From Silurus meridionalis (Eukaryota > Chordata > Actinopteri > Siluriformes > Siluridae), in assembly GCF_014805685.1 (NCBI RefSeq), contig NC_060885.1, positions 12,255,132-12,319,131 of the forward strand: a stretch of DNA of 64,000 nt, read 5' to 3'. Below, in pieces: positions 50,128 to 61,377 of this stretch (positions within the stretch are counted from its first letter, which is position 1; every line of letters starts with the position of its first letter). Under the pieces are notes generated by a model, which saw nothing but the letters and a program-made list of their open reading frames with translations, ran no database searches and was not told the origin of the DNA. The position numbers and the translations under genes are program-made.

Positions 50128-51187
50128 ATCAAGTCAAGAAGCTTTTATTGTCATTTCAACCATATATAGCTGGCGCATTACACAGTGTAATGAAACAGTG
50201 TTCCTCCTGAACCCTGGTGCTCCATACATCAACAATCACAGAAAACACAGGGCTAAGGACCAGTAAGTGTCCTCACCACAAAGTGCATCGTGTGCAACCT
50301 GGTGCAAACAGTGCAAAGACAACACAAGACAAATACTCAAAACACAAAATAGGGTTAGGGTGGTAAAGAGAGGTAAAGTGAACATTTTAAGTAACAAAAA
50401 ATTTAAACAAAATGTGCAAAAGAGCAATCCAGAAAAGATGTGCAAAAACAGCATGTAAAAAGTTTATGGTAATGAAGTGATGTAATGTAAGTGGTACTGA
50501 AGACATGGATGTGTGAAGTGAGTTCAAGTGTGTTGCTGAGTCCGGATCAGTCTCAGATCACACAGTCACACAATTTTTTTTGTGTGTGTGAGAAAGTTCA
50601 GTTCAGTTCTGTATTGAGGAGCCTGATGGCTTGAGGGAAGAAACTATTCCACAGCCTGGATGTGGCGGCCCGAATGCTTCGGAACCGCATCCCTGATGGC
50701 AGGAGGGTGAAGAGTGTGTGTGAGGGTGTATGGGGTCGTCCACAATGCTGTTGTCTTTGCGGCTGCAGCGTCTGGTGTAAATGTCCATGATAGAGGGGAG
50801 AGAGACTCCGATGATCTTCTCAGCTGTTCTCAATATCCTCTGTAAGGTCTTGTGATCCGAGAAGTTGCAGTTCCCAAACCAGGCAGTGATTCAGCTGTTT
50901 AGGATGCTCTCAATGGTCCCTCTGTAGAACGTGGTCAGGATGGGGGGAGGGAGATGAGCTTTCCTCAGCCTTCTCAGGAATTAGAGACACTGCTGGGCTT
51001 TTTTGGTGATGGAGCTGGTGTTGAGTGACCAGGTGAGGTTATCCGCCAGATGAACACCAAGAAATTTGGTGCTCATGACGATCTCCACAGACGATCCATC
51101 GATGTTTAGTGGAGAATGGTCGCTCTGTGCTCTCCTGAAGTCAACCACCATCTCTTTCAAGATTCTACAGTGCATGGCCCTGTTCAT
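50128..51187 (-). mobile_element. LINE family R, copy 2, inserted in the Tc1-like element
   Basis: Minus-strand peptides match copy 1 at 41.2-42.9 kb: [59 protein letters not shown]. The 3' end reads 'gaaatgacaataaaagcttcttgac' at about 50150-50128. It is 5' truncated, with broken frames. Confidence 0.82.
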
Positions 51188-51791
51188 GTGATGGACTTTC
51201 TGTGCCCTTAACAGAGAAAACAGCCACTAAGCAGGATGTTTCCTGCTCCATGTTTGACAGTTTGGATGGTTTTCTTGGGTCATATTTTGCGAGTTGAGTT
51301 GATGCCAAAAGAGCTCAATGTTGGTCTCATCTGACCACATCACATTCTCCCAAGCCTTCCCTGAATCATTCAGGTGTTTATGTTCATTCTTGAGCAGAGA
51401 TCTTGGTGTGTTACCAATAGCTGTGGTTCCAGCTCCCTTGAGAACAAACTCCCATGTAATTCTGGGCTGATCACTCACCTTTCTCAGAATCATCCTTACC
51501 CTATGAGGTGAGATTTTGCATGGAGCTCCAGAGCGATTGACGTATCTTGTATTTCTTCCATTTTCTAATTATCGCCAACAGTGGTCTCTTTTCTCACCAA
51601 GCTTCTTGCTGATGGTCTTGTAGCACATTCCAGCCTTGTGCAGGTCTACAATCTTGTCCCTGACGTTCTTTGGTCTTTCCCATAGTGGTAGAGAGGTTTA
51701 AAAGGAAGATGTTGATTCTGTGACTGTCTTTTATACCCACAATGAGTTGATATTAGTTATTAGATATCAAATAAAATGAATTTATAATCTT

Positions 51792-51793
<2 letters not shown>

Positions 51794-51851
<58 letters not shown>
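51794..51851. repeat. (CT)n microsatellite
   Basis: A pure CT tract of about 58 bp near the right end of the Tc1-like element. The left end holds a much shorter GA tract at the mirrored place (49796-49808). Confidence 0.95.
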
Positions 51852-51853
<2 letters not shown>

Positions 51854-52345
51854 AAAATAAATCTACTATAAAATTCTAGATTGTTAATTTCTTTGTAGGG
51901 GGTATATTTACAAAATCAGCAGGGGATCAAATAATTATCTCCCCTCTGTAAGTCATATACTGTACACATTCTGTCGCCAGCTGGTGGTGCTATGACAAAA
52001 AAGCACTTTCATGCAATTTTACCCAACACTGAATATGTTAACTTTGAGTCATTGCACAACCTACAGTAGAATTGTGCCACATTTCCTGTCTGCATAACAT
52101 GACATTTATAGCCTTACCATGGAAACATTTAATGTTAACTTCCCTTTTTAATATAATGTGTATCTTCAAATCATTCTGAGCATAAACACCATAACTCCAA
52201 TGAACCCTGTTATAGACTTCAGAAACTAAAAGAAAGCTTTGCTTTCTGTTGCCATTTAGTAATGCCTTGTGAACAGATTTATTGTCTGTGATTGTGCATA
52301 ACTGTTTAACATAAATGTGAAGTTGAAACCATGATTTTTGCATGA

Positions 52346-52976
52346 TACAAGGTGGTTTCAAAAAGTGTCAGCACTAGTTTTGTAAAACTCCAACAGATGG
52401 CAAAACAAGGCTGCATGCACAGTCCCAGGGAGTATAGACCTTCATAAGTCAGTCTGCCAAAAGACATCATTCTGTGTACATTGGTAGCTTTGCAACTGTG
52501 CTATTCTGTCCATGTGTGTTACCATGTCTGCAATTTCATTTCGGACAGCAAGTTAGAACAAAGAGCAAACGCCATGCGAAATTCTGTGTGAAACTGGGCA
52601 AATCTCCCACAGAGATGTTAGACATGATTCGACACGTTTATGGCGATGCTGCAAAGAGTAATTCAAGGTATTTTGTGTGGCACACACGCTTTAAGAGTGG
52701 AAAAACATTACTGGTAGACAATGAGAGATCAGGAAGACCTTCACCGAGCTCAACCCCTGAAAATGTCGAAACCATTAGGCAACTTGTGCATGATGATGAT
52801 CAGAGAACAATCTACAACATTGCTGCTATTTTTGGTGCATCAGTTCTTCATGTCGAGAATCATTACAGGTTACGAAACTTGGGTGTAGGGGTACGACCCT
52901 AAGATGAAGCAACAGTCTTAAGAATGGATGACCCCATCTCCATAACTGAGGTGAAACTTTTTTGATACCACCGCAT
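52346..52976 (+). mobile_element. Mariner-type transposon, internally deleted
   Basis: The inverted ends are 'GGTGGTTTCAAAAAGTGTCA' (51 bp into line 52301) and its imperfect inverse before 52973. The frame within 52540-52902 encodes the N-terminal DNA-binding half of a mariner transposase: VKLGKSPTEMLDMIRHVYGD, FVWHTRFKSGKTLLVDNERSGRPS and TPENVETIRQLVHDDDQRTI. The whole catalytic D,D(34)D half is missing, so this 630-bp copy is non-autonomous. Confidence 0.82.
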
Positions 52977-52978
52977 AT

Positions 52979-53476
52979 ACACTACCATTCAAAAGTTTGT
53001 ACACACCTTTTATTTGTATTATTTTCAACATTGTACATTATGTTTGATTCTTTAAAGTAGCCCCCTTTAGCATTGATGATAGCTTTGCACACTTTTGGCA
53101 TTTTTTCAAGCTGCTTTTTCTTTACTTTCTGGTCCAATCTCATCTCAAACCATCTCATCTTGATTTAGATCAGGTGATTATACAGGCCAGTTCATTTGAT
53201 GCAGCAATCACTCTGCTTCTAGAACAAATAACTCTTACATAAACTAGAGGTGTGTTTGAAGTCATTGTCCTGTTGGAAAACAAATAATCGTAAACCAGAT
53301 GGGATCGCATGTTGTTGCAAAATGCTGTGTGTCACTCTGGTTAAGTGTGCCCTTAATTTTGACTAAATCACCAACAGTGCTACCAAATCACACCTCACGT
53401 CTTCAGTATTCATTTAAAATGTTTTAAAAAAACAGACGAAAGAATGTGTCTCCAAACTTTTGACTAGTACTGTACT
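52979..53476. mobile_element. MITE-like DNA transposon ('TTCAAAAGTTTG' ends)
   Basis: The left end 'ctaccattcaaaagtttgtacacacc' is mirrored by 'gtgtctccaaacttttgactagtactgta' at the right. It abuts the mariner element. The interior is antisense-like relic DNA with no intact frame. Confidence 0.7.
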
Positions 53477-54240
53477 TTGATGATCGAAAAACTATCAAAT
53501 ATTCTAATACAATGTAAAATCAGAGATTGCTTGAGGTCATACTGACCAAAATTGACTCATAGAATTTCTCAGAATCTGGATTATCAAGACATTTCGCTCC
53601 TTTTTACAGCTAGTGGAGTTATGACAATGAATCAGTATTATCATGTCTGTGACTGCACACTATCATTTACATGAAGTTTGAGTCACATGGCTTGATGAAC
53701 TGCAACTGCCATTCTTATCGTTTTTTAATGAATGACATGTTAATTGATCATTATTTAACATATCAAAAATGCTTAGGAAAGTAAGCATCATGCCAAACAT
53801 ATAAATCCCCAAAGATAAGGAGGCAAGGGACAATTAGTGAGCTTCAGAGACAGATCCAGTCTTTCAACAAGACCTGATGTTTTCAAGAATCTCAAATTTT
53901 GAAAAAGGATAACAACAATAAATATGAATTATAGTAGTAGTAGTAGTAGTAGTAATGAACAGATACAATAGAGTCCCTCACAGAGCTAAAAATACTACAG
54001 AAATAATCTTATCTTCTGAACAATCAAATCCAAGAATCCAAAAATATTTCTGGCAGAGAAAGCCGGGCATTATATCATTACAGCTGAGGAAAATAAATGT
54101 TCAATCCATTGTACACCCCAATGAAAAAACCTACATTTTAAAGCCAGGGCTCAGGAGGGTGGAAGGACAAAGGCATCAATATTAGCTTAACCACTCTCTG
54201 CCCCAGATTTCAGGGATGATGTTAAGACTACATAAAAACA
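53477..54240. other. No gene recognised
   Basis: AT-rich. A (TAG)n tract of about 20 bp lies at 53934-53953. No coding exon supported. Confidence 0.4.
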
Positions 54241-54416
54241 CAGCCATGAGGTTGGAATACCATGAATCAGTTTATAGGAGTAAACAAGACAATCCATAGG
54301 AAATCCATATGGTCATGGAGAGAACAGAAATAGAGTCTGTACACAGATAATAACCCAAGTTCAGGATTAAACTAAGGACCCTGGAACTGTGAGATGGCAA
54401 TGTTGCCTTTACACCA
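54241..54416 (+). repeat. Interspersed repeat fragment ('family H', right part)
   Basis: Contains 'ttcaggattaaactaaggaccctggaactgtgagatggcaatgttgcc' followed by 'accactgtg', a widely repeated fish segment. Related pieces are at 55117-55400 (left part) and 56580-56765. Confidence 0.55.
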
Positions 54417-55116
54417 CTGTGATTCCTGAAATTATTCTTTATTTATATGTTCACAGGTTTTACTGAATATTATACACATGTTTATTTCTTCCTGTTGTGC
54501 TTCCAGTAGAACATAATTTAATGCATTATTATTCAAGTGCCATTTTGGGTATCAAATAAAGATTATGAGATACAAGCTAGAACCCTTCTAGACCGGCTTG
54601 TTGGCTGGACAGATAGAAAATGATGTGCATATGTTTTGTTTACATTTTTATTTCCATAATATGATTTCCATATTTTTTATTTTACACCAGTAAAAGTTCT
54701 ATTTAGACAAACTAGTGTTTTTATAAATTCTATTTTCCAAAAAAAAAAAAAAGTAAAGATGTAAAGTATGTAAAGTTTAAACTGTAAAGTTGAATTAAAA
54801 TTACAAATTTTAGACGATAGTTGGCCAGTGCACATTTCGGTAGCCACTTACTGGGCGTGCATGCAAACTAGGGAACAATAATACTCAGATTATATCTTTG
54901 CCATACAGAGCACAATGACAAAGAACAGGACTCTAATGCACTGCATACCTACTTATGAGGACTTTTTCCTGCTGAAGCAAGTATAAAACACAGCATATCA
55001 CTGCTTCTTACACATATACTGTACACCATACAGATTAAAAACTTAATGAAGCATGCCTCTATTCAACACTGTCTTCAAAGTCACACAAGGTTCAAGACAC
55101 CATGTAAAAATATGCA

Positions 55117-55400
55117 TCCATCCATCTATTAACCAGTTTTCTGCTGGGGTTTTTTTTTCCACTCTGTTAAAAGTAAAGAACAAGCCTCACCCAGAAATCC
55201 TTCCAAACATATCTAACAATAGAGAATGTCCCATTTATTCTAACCTAGCTTTGATGTTTGAGGTTCAGACATCTTTTTTTATACTGCTTATACTGCACAG
55301 TGGGTCACAGGGTCATAGAGGATCCTATCCATTGGAATTCAAAGCACAAGACAGGGGACACCCTGAACCAATCACAGGGTAAACCATTAATCACACCATT
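55117..55400 (+). repeat. Interspersed repeat fragment ('family H', left part)
   Basis: Starts 'catccatccatctattaaccag', then 'cagtgggtcacagggtcatagaggatcctatccattgg' and 'gacaggggacaccctgaacc', which is the left part of the same widespread repeat. Confidence 0.6.
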
Positions 55401-55619
55401 AATTATAAAAAAAAAACTAATTATTTTTATACTTTTTATGCTGCATGAGCACGTTCTGTCTCTTTGCCGCGCCCTGTATTGCTGAAAAGTGTAATCATCA
55501 CTATTATACTTGTATGACGACAACCAAAAAGCAAAATAGTTGGATTGTATTTGTAAAGTGTAAAATACTTTCTCATCTTATTTTCATTGAGGGAGTTTTA
55601 ATCCCCCTGTGATATTGTG

Positions 55620-55623
<4 letters not shown>

Positions 55624-55660
<37 letters not shown>
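55624..55660. repeat. (TA)n microsatellite
   Basis: A TA tract of about 37 bp. Confidence 0.93.
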
Positions 55661-55664
<4 letters not shown>

Positions 55665-55961
55665 AAATAAGGGACAGAAAACAAACCCTGCCTTTTAAAC
55701 AGAAAATTATAATGTGATCAATTTGCCAACAAACAAATCATTAATATTAATATATAGTTTTTGAGGTATATAATGCAGACTAACATCTTACTAAATGTCT
55801 TTCATCAAGTAGTGCATATCCTGAAACCGTGAAGGGTGGAAACATGTCAGATTTTGGCGTACTATTCTGTCATTCTGCCCCTGTTGACCTTTTGTACGTT
55901 TCCCCATTATTACATTTTAATGCTTCCTGAAATCGCTATATTTAGTATTATGCTCATTTCT

Positions 55962-56123
<162 letters not shown>

Positions 56124-56579
56124 CTTTCTGTCACATGGCTCCTTTCTCCATCCTTTTCGACTTTTACTGTTATGGTTTGGATAATACAAATCACTAAGCA
56201 TTAAAGTTGCAGCTCAGTAGAACAGCTTGATCACTGGCTCTTGACCACTTAACAGTGATTTGACCTGTTTACTCTAGGATTGACATGGATGTTATAGTAT
56301 ATAGTATATTGATAAATACATGTTGGATTTAAAGTTCGTTCTAAAATTCAATCAGCTTCAGTGCAAAATGATAGAGACACATATGAGAGACAGATAATAT
56401 GCAAATTAAAACAAATAGTCATAGCCTGCATGTTGCCATACTTCCTGTTGGATTTCAGGACTCTGTCAGGTTGGTATGGTAAGATTTAGTCTGCCTGTTT
56501 ACAATTTAAATTCATTGTTACTTCATTATAGTCAAGGTGTATCTTAAAACTGTCCTAGAAACTGGATGTGTGGAAAAGC

Positions 56580-56765
56580 ATGCTGGGGAGGATGAAAGCC
56601 CATCGCAAACACACCTGTGCAAAAACACATACATTCACCCCTTGTGGCTGTTTAGTGCAGCCAGTTTTGCCTCGTTATTGGCAGGTAGGAAGAAACCTAA
56701 AAAAGCAGAGGAAGCACACTAAGAACATAGGGAGAACATGTCAAGAAGCTCTACAAAACCTTTGA
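56580..56765 (+). repeat. Interspersed repeat fragment ('family H', middle part)
   Basis: Contains 'agccagttttgcctcg', 'aggtaggaagaaacctaaaaaagcagagg' and 'cacactaagaacatagggagaacatg', matching the central 'ggaggaaacc ... gggagaacatgc' portion of the repeat seen at 54241 and 55117. Confidence 0.5.
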
Positions 56766-59102
56766 GCTGTGCATCAGCAATGTTGCCCACCATGTCACCT
56801 TATCATCATCACTTAAGCCTTCAATTTCTGAATAACTAAAAGCATTTTAGATTATAGCCACCGCGTGGAACGTTGCAACAAACCCACACACCACATTCCG
56901 CACATAGACAGCCTTTGATTTTGAGCAGTCATGCTAATTTCTATTGCAGGTCAAATTTTCTGAAGTATTATTACCTCTCAATGAACTGGCATAATAAAAC
57001 ATACTTTCAAAACAAGTTTGTTTATCACAAACTTAACATTTTTAGTTACAGTATGAATTTTTGCAATTGAGGCTTTTTTTGCTAGGTGGCACACAATACA
57101 CTGATTTCCTTTTTTAGTGCACAATATATGAAAGTAAGCCGACAAACCAGTAGCAGCAAATAAACCAGGATCTAGACAGGAGTAAAAACAGCAACTGAAA
57201 GAGTTTATTTTAAAATCATTTGGTCTGAGTTTACATATAAGGTTAAGGGTTTTAGGTCACAGAGGTATTTCTAATTTAAGACTAGAAGGACAACATCTGT
57301 CTGCTATCCGTATAGTAAAAAAAAAAAAAAAAGTTAATACAAAGCACCCAAATTAATATAGATGAAGCACTTAAGTTTGGCATAGAGTACAACCTGCCTT
57401 TATTATCTAGCTACCTAATTTAGTTACCACACAAAAAGTCAAGCGCTATAATAAAAGTATTTTCAAAACCAAATAATGGCATGTCAACAAGACAGAAAAC
57501 CAGCGCATGAACTGCAGCTGTTAGCTTTCTAATGTGTCAAAACCTTTAGTTTTTTTTAATTGACAATTTTCTCTGCTTGTGATGGTCCAAACAGATTAAT
57601 CCAATTGGATCAATTATATAAATGATTTGAGAATTATTGTTTTACCACGTCTAATTCTTCCTCATTGTCATGCAATGAAGTCATAAGTGGATGCATGTGC
57701 AGTGATTTTCTTTTTAAAGAAGTGCACAAAATAAACACAGAAAACCAAACACAAAATTGACCAATTGAATTGAGACTATAAACCTGAACTGAAGAAAAAC
57801 AGAAACAACAAAGAGCATGGGCAGACAATCAGCATAAAGGGACAAACAAGAGCCAAGGCGTGCTGTGAGTTTCTATGCTAATTAACAGACATTGTGTTTC
57901 AGGTGGAAAAACAATCTTACTTAGTGCAGTGGCTGATGGGAAGTGTAGTCTTTTGATATAGAAGACTAGAATAGCCTTTGTCACAAATACATCCAGATTG
58001 CTCGGAAGCTGCAACACTCTTTCCTCCCTCATTACTTTTGGACACCATTGTTAAAAATAGGCTTTTAGAAGCATGCAGTACATTGACAAGCATGATGTGC
58101 AATGTTTTTTGTTTTCTTGTATATCATTTATATTGATATAGTATTTGCTTTTTTTATTTGTGTTTCCTTTCATTGTCCTGTCATTGGTGTATTTCATTTT
58201 GCTCACATGTTCAATGTTCCAACTAGATCCTGTGCTAGAGTTTCTTTATGGATTAAACTGTAACTATGTTCCTTGGACTGGTCATAATAAAAGGTCATGC
58301 AGAGCACATACACGCATCTGTTATAAAGGCGCATTTCCCTTTACGCATTTCCCTTACCTGTTATAAAGGCACATTTCCATCCTTGATACTGCTGTTCTCT
58401 TGGAAATAGAGGAGCATGTTCACTTTCTGTGAACAAAGCTTCTCAGCTTAACAGGAAGTAGAATGAAAACCCTCTCACCTATTTCATATCTAAAGATATC
58501 TCAACCAAAAGGTGTACTTAGTGAACATTTTTAGAAGTTAGCTGAAGCTAGCTGTTTTAAATAAACCTAACAGAGTCTCTTTCTCTCTCTTTATTATTCT
58601 CTAGTCATACACTCATAACACAACTCTAGGCTAGAGGACATGAATGCTTGTGCATAAAGCAAAGCCTTCCATATTGACAACCAAGATAATTAACAGGCAA
58701 GTAGTGCCACTTTGTGCTAATTGCTAATTAGGCACAGATTCACATAATTTTGGCACAGCACAACCTGGGGTGCCTCTGAGACTGAGTTAAACTTCTGCAC
58801 ATATCTTTTTTGATATCTGTAAGGCTTTGTGAAACACCACCCCACACACACACACACACAAAACATCACAATTTTTTTTTACTATGGCTGATCCTGATTT
58901 TATTTGCTGAGCCATCAATACTTGTGATAACTTTTTTATAAAAGATAATGGTTTAGAGTTATAAATGCGGAAGTAGGTGTTTGTAGACTAGACCGAGTGA
59001 AAGTGTCTGAGCGTATTTGTTCTTTAAGGAAGTGGTTTGTTCATTCGTGAAGTTTAACATGTTAATGTGTAGCAGAAAGAAGGAAAGAAAACCATATCTT
59101 AC
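56766..59102. other. No gene recognised
   Basis: AT-rich with no supported coding exon. If the 59.1 kb exon belongs to blnk, this is intronic. Confidence 0.4.
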
Positions 59103-59149
59103 GGTCGATGGATGAGGCTGAACTTGCTCAGATCATTGTCGGAGAGGTT
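59103..59149 (-). CDS. blnk: Alternative upstream blnk exon encoding part of a SAM domain
   Basis: A 47-nt minus-strand exon with strong splice sites: acceptor 'tttcctttacag' before 59149 and donor GTAAGA after 59103. Only one frame is open: NLSDNDLSKFSLIHRP, starting in phase 0 and ending with two bases of a codon. blnk exon 2 (47026-46961) begins by supplying one base, so the splice is in frame and continues [20 protein letters not shown]-76, the T-cell paralogue, reads NLTENDIQKF... then LSQEINKNEERRSIF at the end of its SAM domain. The match crosses the junction. The canonical exon 1 contributes the same 47 coding bases and the same phase. The exon is therefore probably part of an alternative SAM-bearing isoform. 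Its upstream exons were not securely found. Expression is untested. Confidence 0.72.
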
Positions 59150-59439
59150 CTGTAAAGGAAAGAAAATGCAAAAAATTAGTTTTATTTAAAATAAATCATG
59201 CCATTAAGCATTAGTTCAGTTTTTTATTCATTACTTTTGTGCATTTAAAGGAAAATCCTTCTCTTAAATACATTAAATATGCTAGATTTGAAATATTTGA
59301 TGATAGGTTTAGTGATTCTGGTTCTGATATGTTGGGAACAGCTTTGCTATTTTCTTTTTAAAGTTGAGAAGAATAGTTGTGCTCTGATATAACTAACATT
59401 TCTAGTTCATTTAGAATGAAGTTTATTACTACCCCAATT

Positions 59440-60250
59440 CCAAAAAAGTTGAGATGCTGAGTAAAATGTAAATAAAAACATAATACTATGATTTACAAAT
59501 CTCATAATAATATTTGATTTACAACAGAATATAGAAAATATAATAAATGTGTAAACTGGAAAAATGCACTATTGCAATGATAAAAATAGGGTCATATTGA
59601 ATTTGATGGCTTTAACACATCCCCAAAAAAGTTGGGATGGGACAACAAAAGGCTGAAGAAGTTACTAAAAAGAAACAGCTGGAGGAACATTTTGCAACTA
59701 ATTAGGTTAATTGGCAACAGGTCAGTAAAAAACTGCATCTTTATATTGTAGAAAAAGAATCAAGTTCCTCAAAATCAGATTATGAAGATGATATGAATAT
59801 CGTATCATCTACAGAACATAATATCATCAAAAGTTTAAAAGAATCCAAAGAAATCTTTGTCTGTATGTTCCTTTTTGTTAATGTATGTTGTCTTATGTAG
59901 TACTTTGGGCCTGGGGGTATGTTGTTTCGTTTCACTGTGTACTGCACTGTATAAGGTTGGAATGACAATAAAAGCCGACTTGACTTAACTCGATAAGGGT
60001 GAAAATCAATATTGGATGTCTGTGATCTGGAGCTCCCAGGCAGCACTGCATTAAAAACAGGTATGATTCTGTAATGGAAATCACTGCATGGGCTTAGAAA
60101 CACCTCTCGAAATTTCTGTGAACACAGTTTGCTGTGCCATTTCTGTGAACACAGTTTGCTGTGCCATAGATTCTGAGTTCTTGAGTTTTTATTGACAATT
60201 TACACAGCTTCACACCCTTTTTATGGAAACAGGGGTGTAAAATTCTAATG
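59440..60250 (+). mobile_element. Fish DNA transposon family A, left and middle part
   Basis: Begins 'accccaattccaaaaaagttgagatgc', continues 'cccaaaaaagttgggatgggacaacaaaagg' and 'ctacagaacataatatcatcaaaag'. A LINE tail (59862-59992) then interrupts it, and it resumes at 'gggtgaaaatcaatattggatg' up to 'cagtttgctgtgccat'. A 27-nt unit is tandemly doubled at 60112-60165. Coding sequence is degraded. Confidence 0.65.
59862..59992 (+). mobile_element. 3' tail of LINE family R, copy 3
   Basis: A short 5'-truncated piece with 'ttcactgtgtactgcactgtataaggttggaatgacaataaaagccgacttgacttaact', the same 3' end as the LINE copies at 42873 and 50128. It interrupts transposon family A. Confidence 0.75.
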
Positions 60251-61313
60251 ATCTTAAGTATTCTAAAACCTTTTCAAAATTTTTTTGGCTAATTAATAGG
60301 AAACCTAGTGAGAAAACAATGGAAACAGTATACATTGCACTCAGTGATCCAGAATGTACTATACAACACCGTTGTGCTGAGTTATGACTCAGCTCAGTCT
60401 ACGAGATAACCAGCGTGCTGTCGGTGGTATTTGCATAAAACTTTAAACTCTGTGTACAGAGTGTACAGATGATGAGGTGAGAGCGGTGGACAGACTGAAG
60501 GGCTGTGTTATTCAAGTAGAGGTGAATTTAGAGCTAAATCGCACTAGCAGCAAATAGTGGATCGGCGTGTTGGTTATACATGAAATTGTTAAATGAAATA
60601 AACCAAGACCTATGTAGATAAGAGAAGTTTAAACAAACAAACAAAAAAATTTAATGTTATATATAAATATATTGTATGTAATCTCCAGCAGTCTCATGAA
60701 GCCTTGCTGCTGGTAAGCTGCATTGATGACTGCTCTGTCTTATGAACTGAGTTTGGATTGTTTTGGGGTGCAAAGCTGAACTTTATAATACACCCAAGTT
60801 TACTGTCAGCTCCCAGTCCTTTTAGTTGAGTTAAATATGCATTATTTGTGAATATAAAATAAGAAATGTGTGTATACGCCTGATTGTAAACTCTAAACCT
60901 CTGTTTATTTAATTTAAGACTGTCATGCATCATCAATGATCTGCAATCTAATCAACATATAGTCCTGTTTGTCCCAGGTATGTGTTTTATCCAGGTTTTG
61001 TTATGTTCTGTGTGTGAGCTAGCCATTAGCGATAGTACACGTGCTGCACGCTCGCACGTGCTGAACTATGTGTTTTGTCATTCGAGAGTTGTGTTTTTTT
61101 TTTTTTTTCTGTCTTCATTTTATACTAGAATATGTAAAATATTGGTCACTTGACTTTATAGTTTCACTGCATTAATGTGAATTAATGAGAATGAAAGAAG
61201 AAAATGTGCTGTTTTTTGAGAAAATTTTATTTGGCAGCAGTTTCACAAAGCCTTGCTGCTGACTGTCATGCATCATCAATGATCATCAATGATACTATTA
61301 ATATATTCTCCCC

Positions 61314-61318
<5 letters not shown>
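60251..61318. other. No gene recognised
   Basis: AT-rich. A segment of about 30 bp ('gactgtcatgcatcatcaatgatc') occurs twice, near 60920 and near 61262, along with 'cctcattcctgctg'-like context. No coding exon supported. Confidence 0.35.

Positions 61319-61374
<56 letters not shown>
61319..61374. repeat. (CA)n microsatellite
   Basis: An uninterrupted CA tract of about 56 bp. Confidence 0.96.

Positions 61375-61377
<3 letters not shown>

Larger units (their letters stand above)
49695..51950. mobile_element. Tc1-like element in head-to-head arrangement, with LINE insert
   Basis: Both ends are the same roughly 30-bp inverted repeat (TAATTATTTGATCCCCTGCTGATTTT). Reading inward from each end gives a 5' leader and the transposase start: [23 protein letters not shown] on the plus strand at 50033, and a second 'MGKTKE' start on the minus strand at about 51690. 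The minus copy continues into the catalytic region ([18 protein letters not shown], about 51400-51320). The plus copy stops after about 30 codons. The middle is a LINE (50128-51187). A normal Tc1 has one 5' end, so this is a rearranged product. Not functional. Confidence 0.82.
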
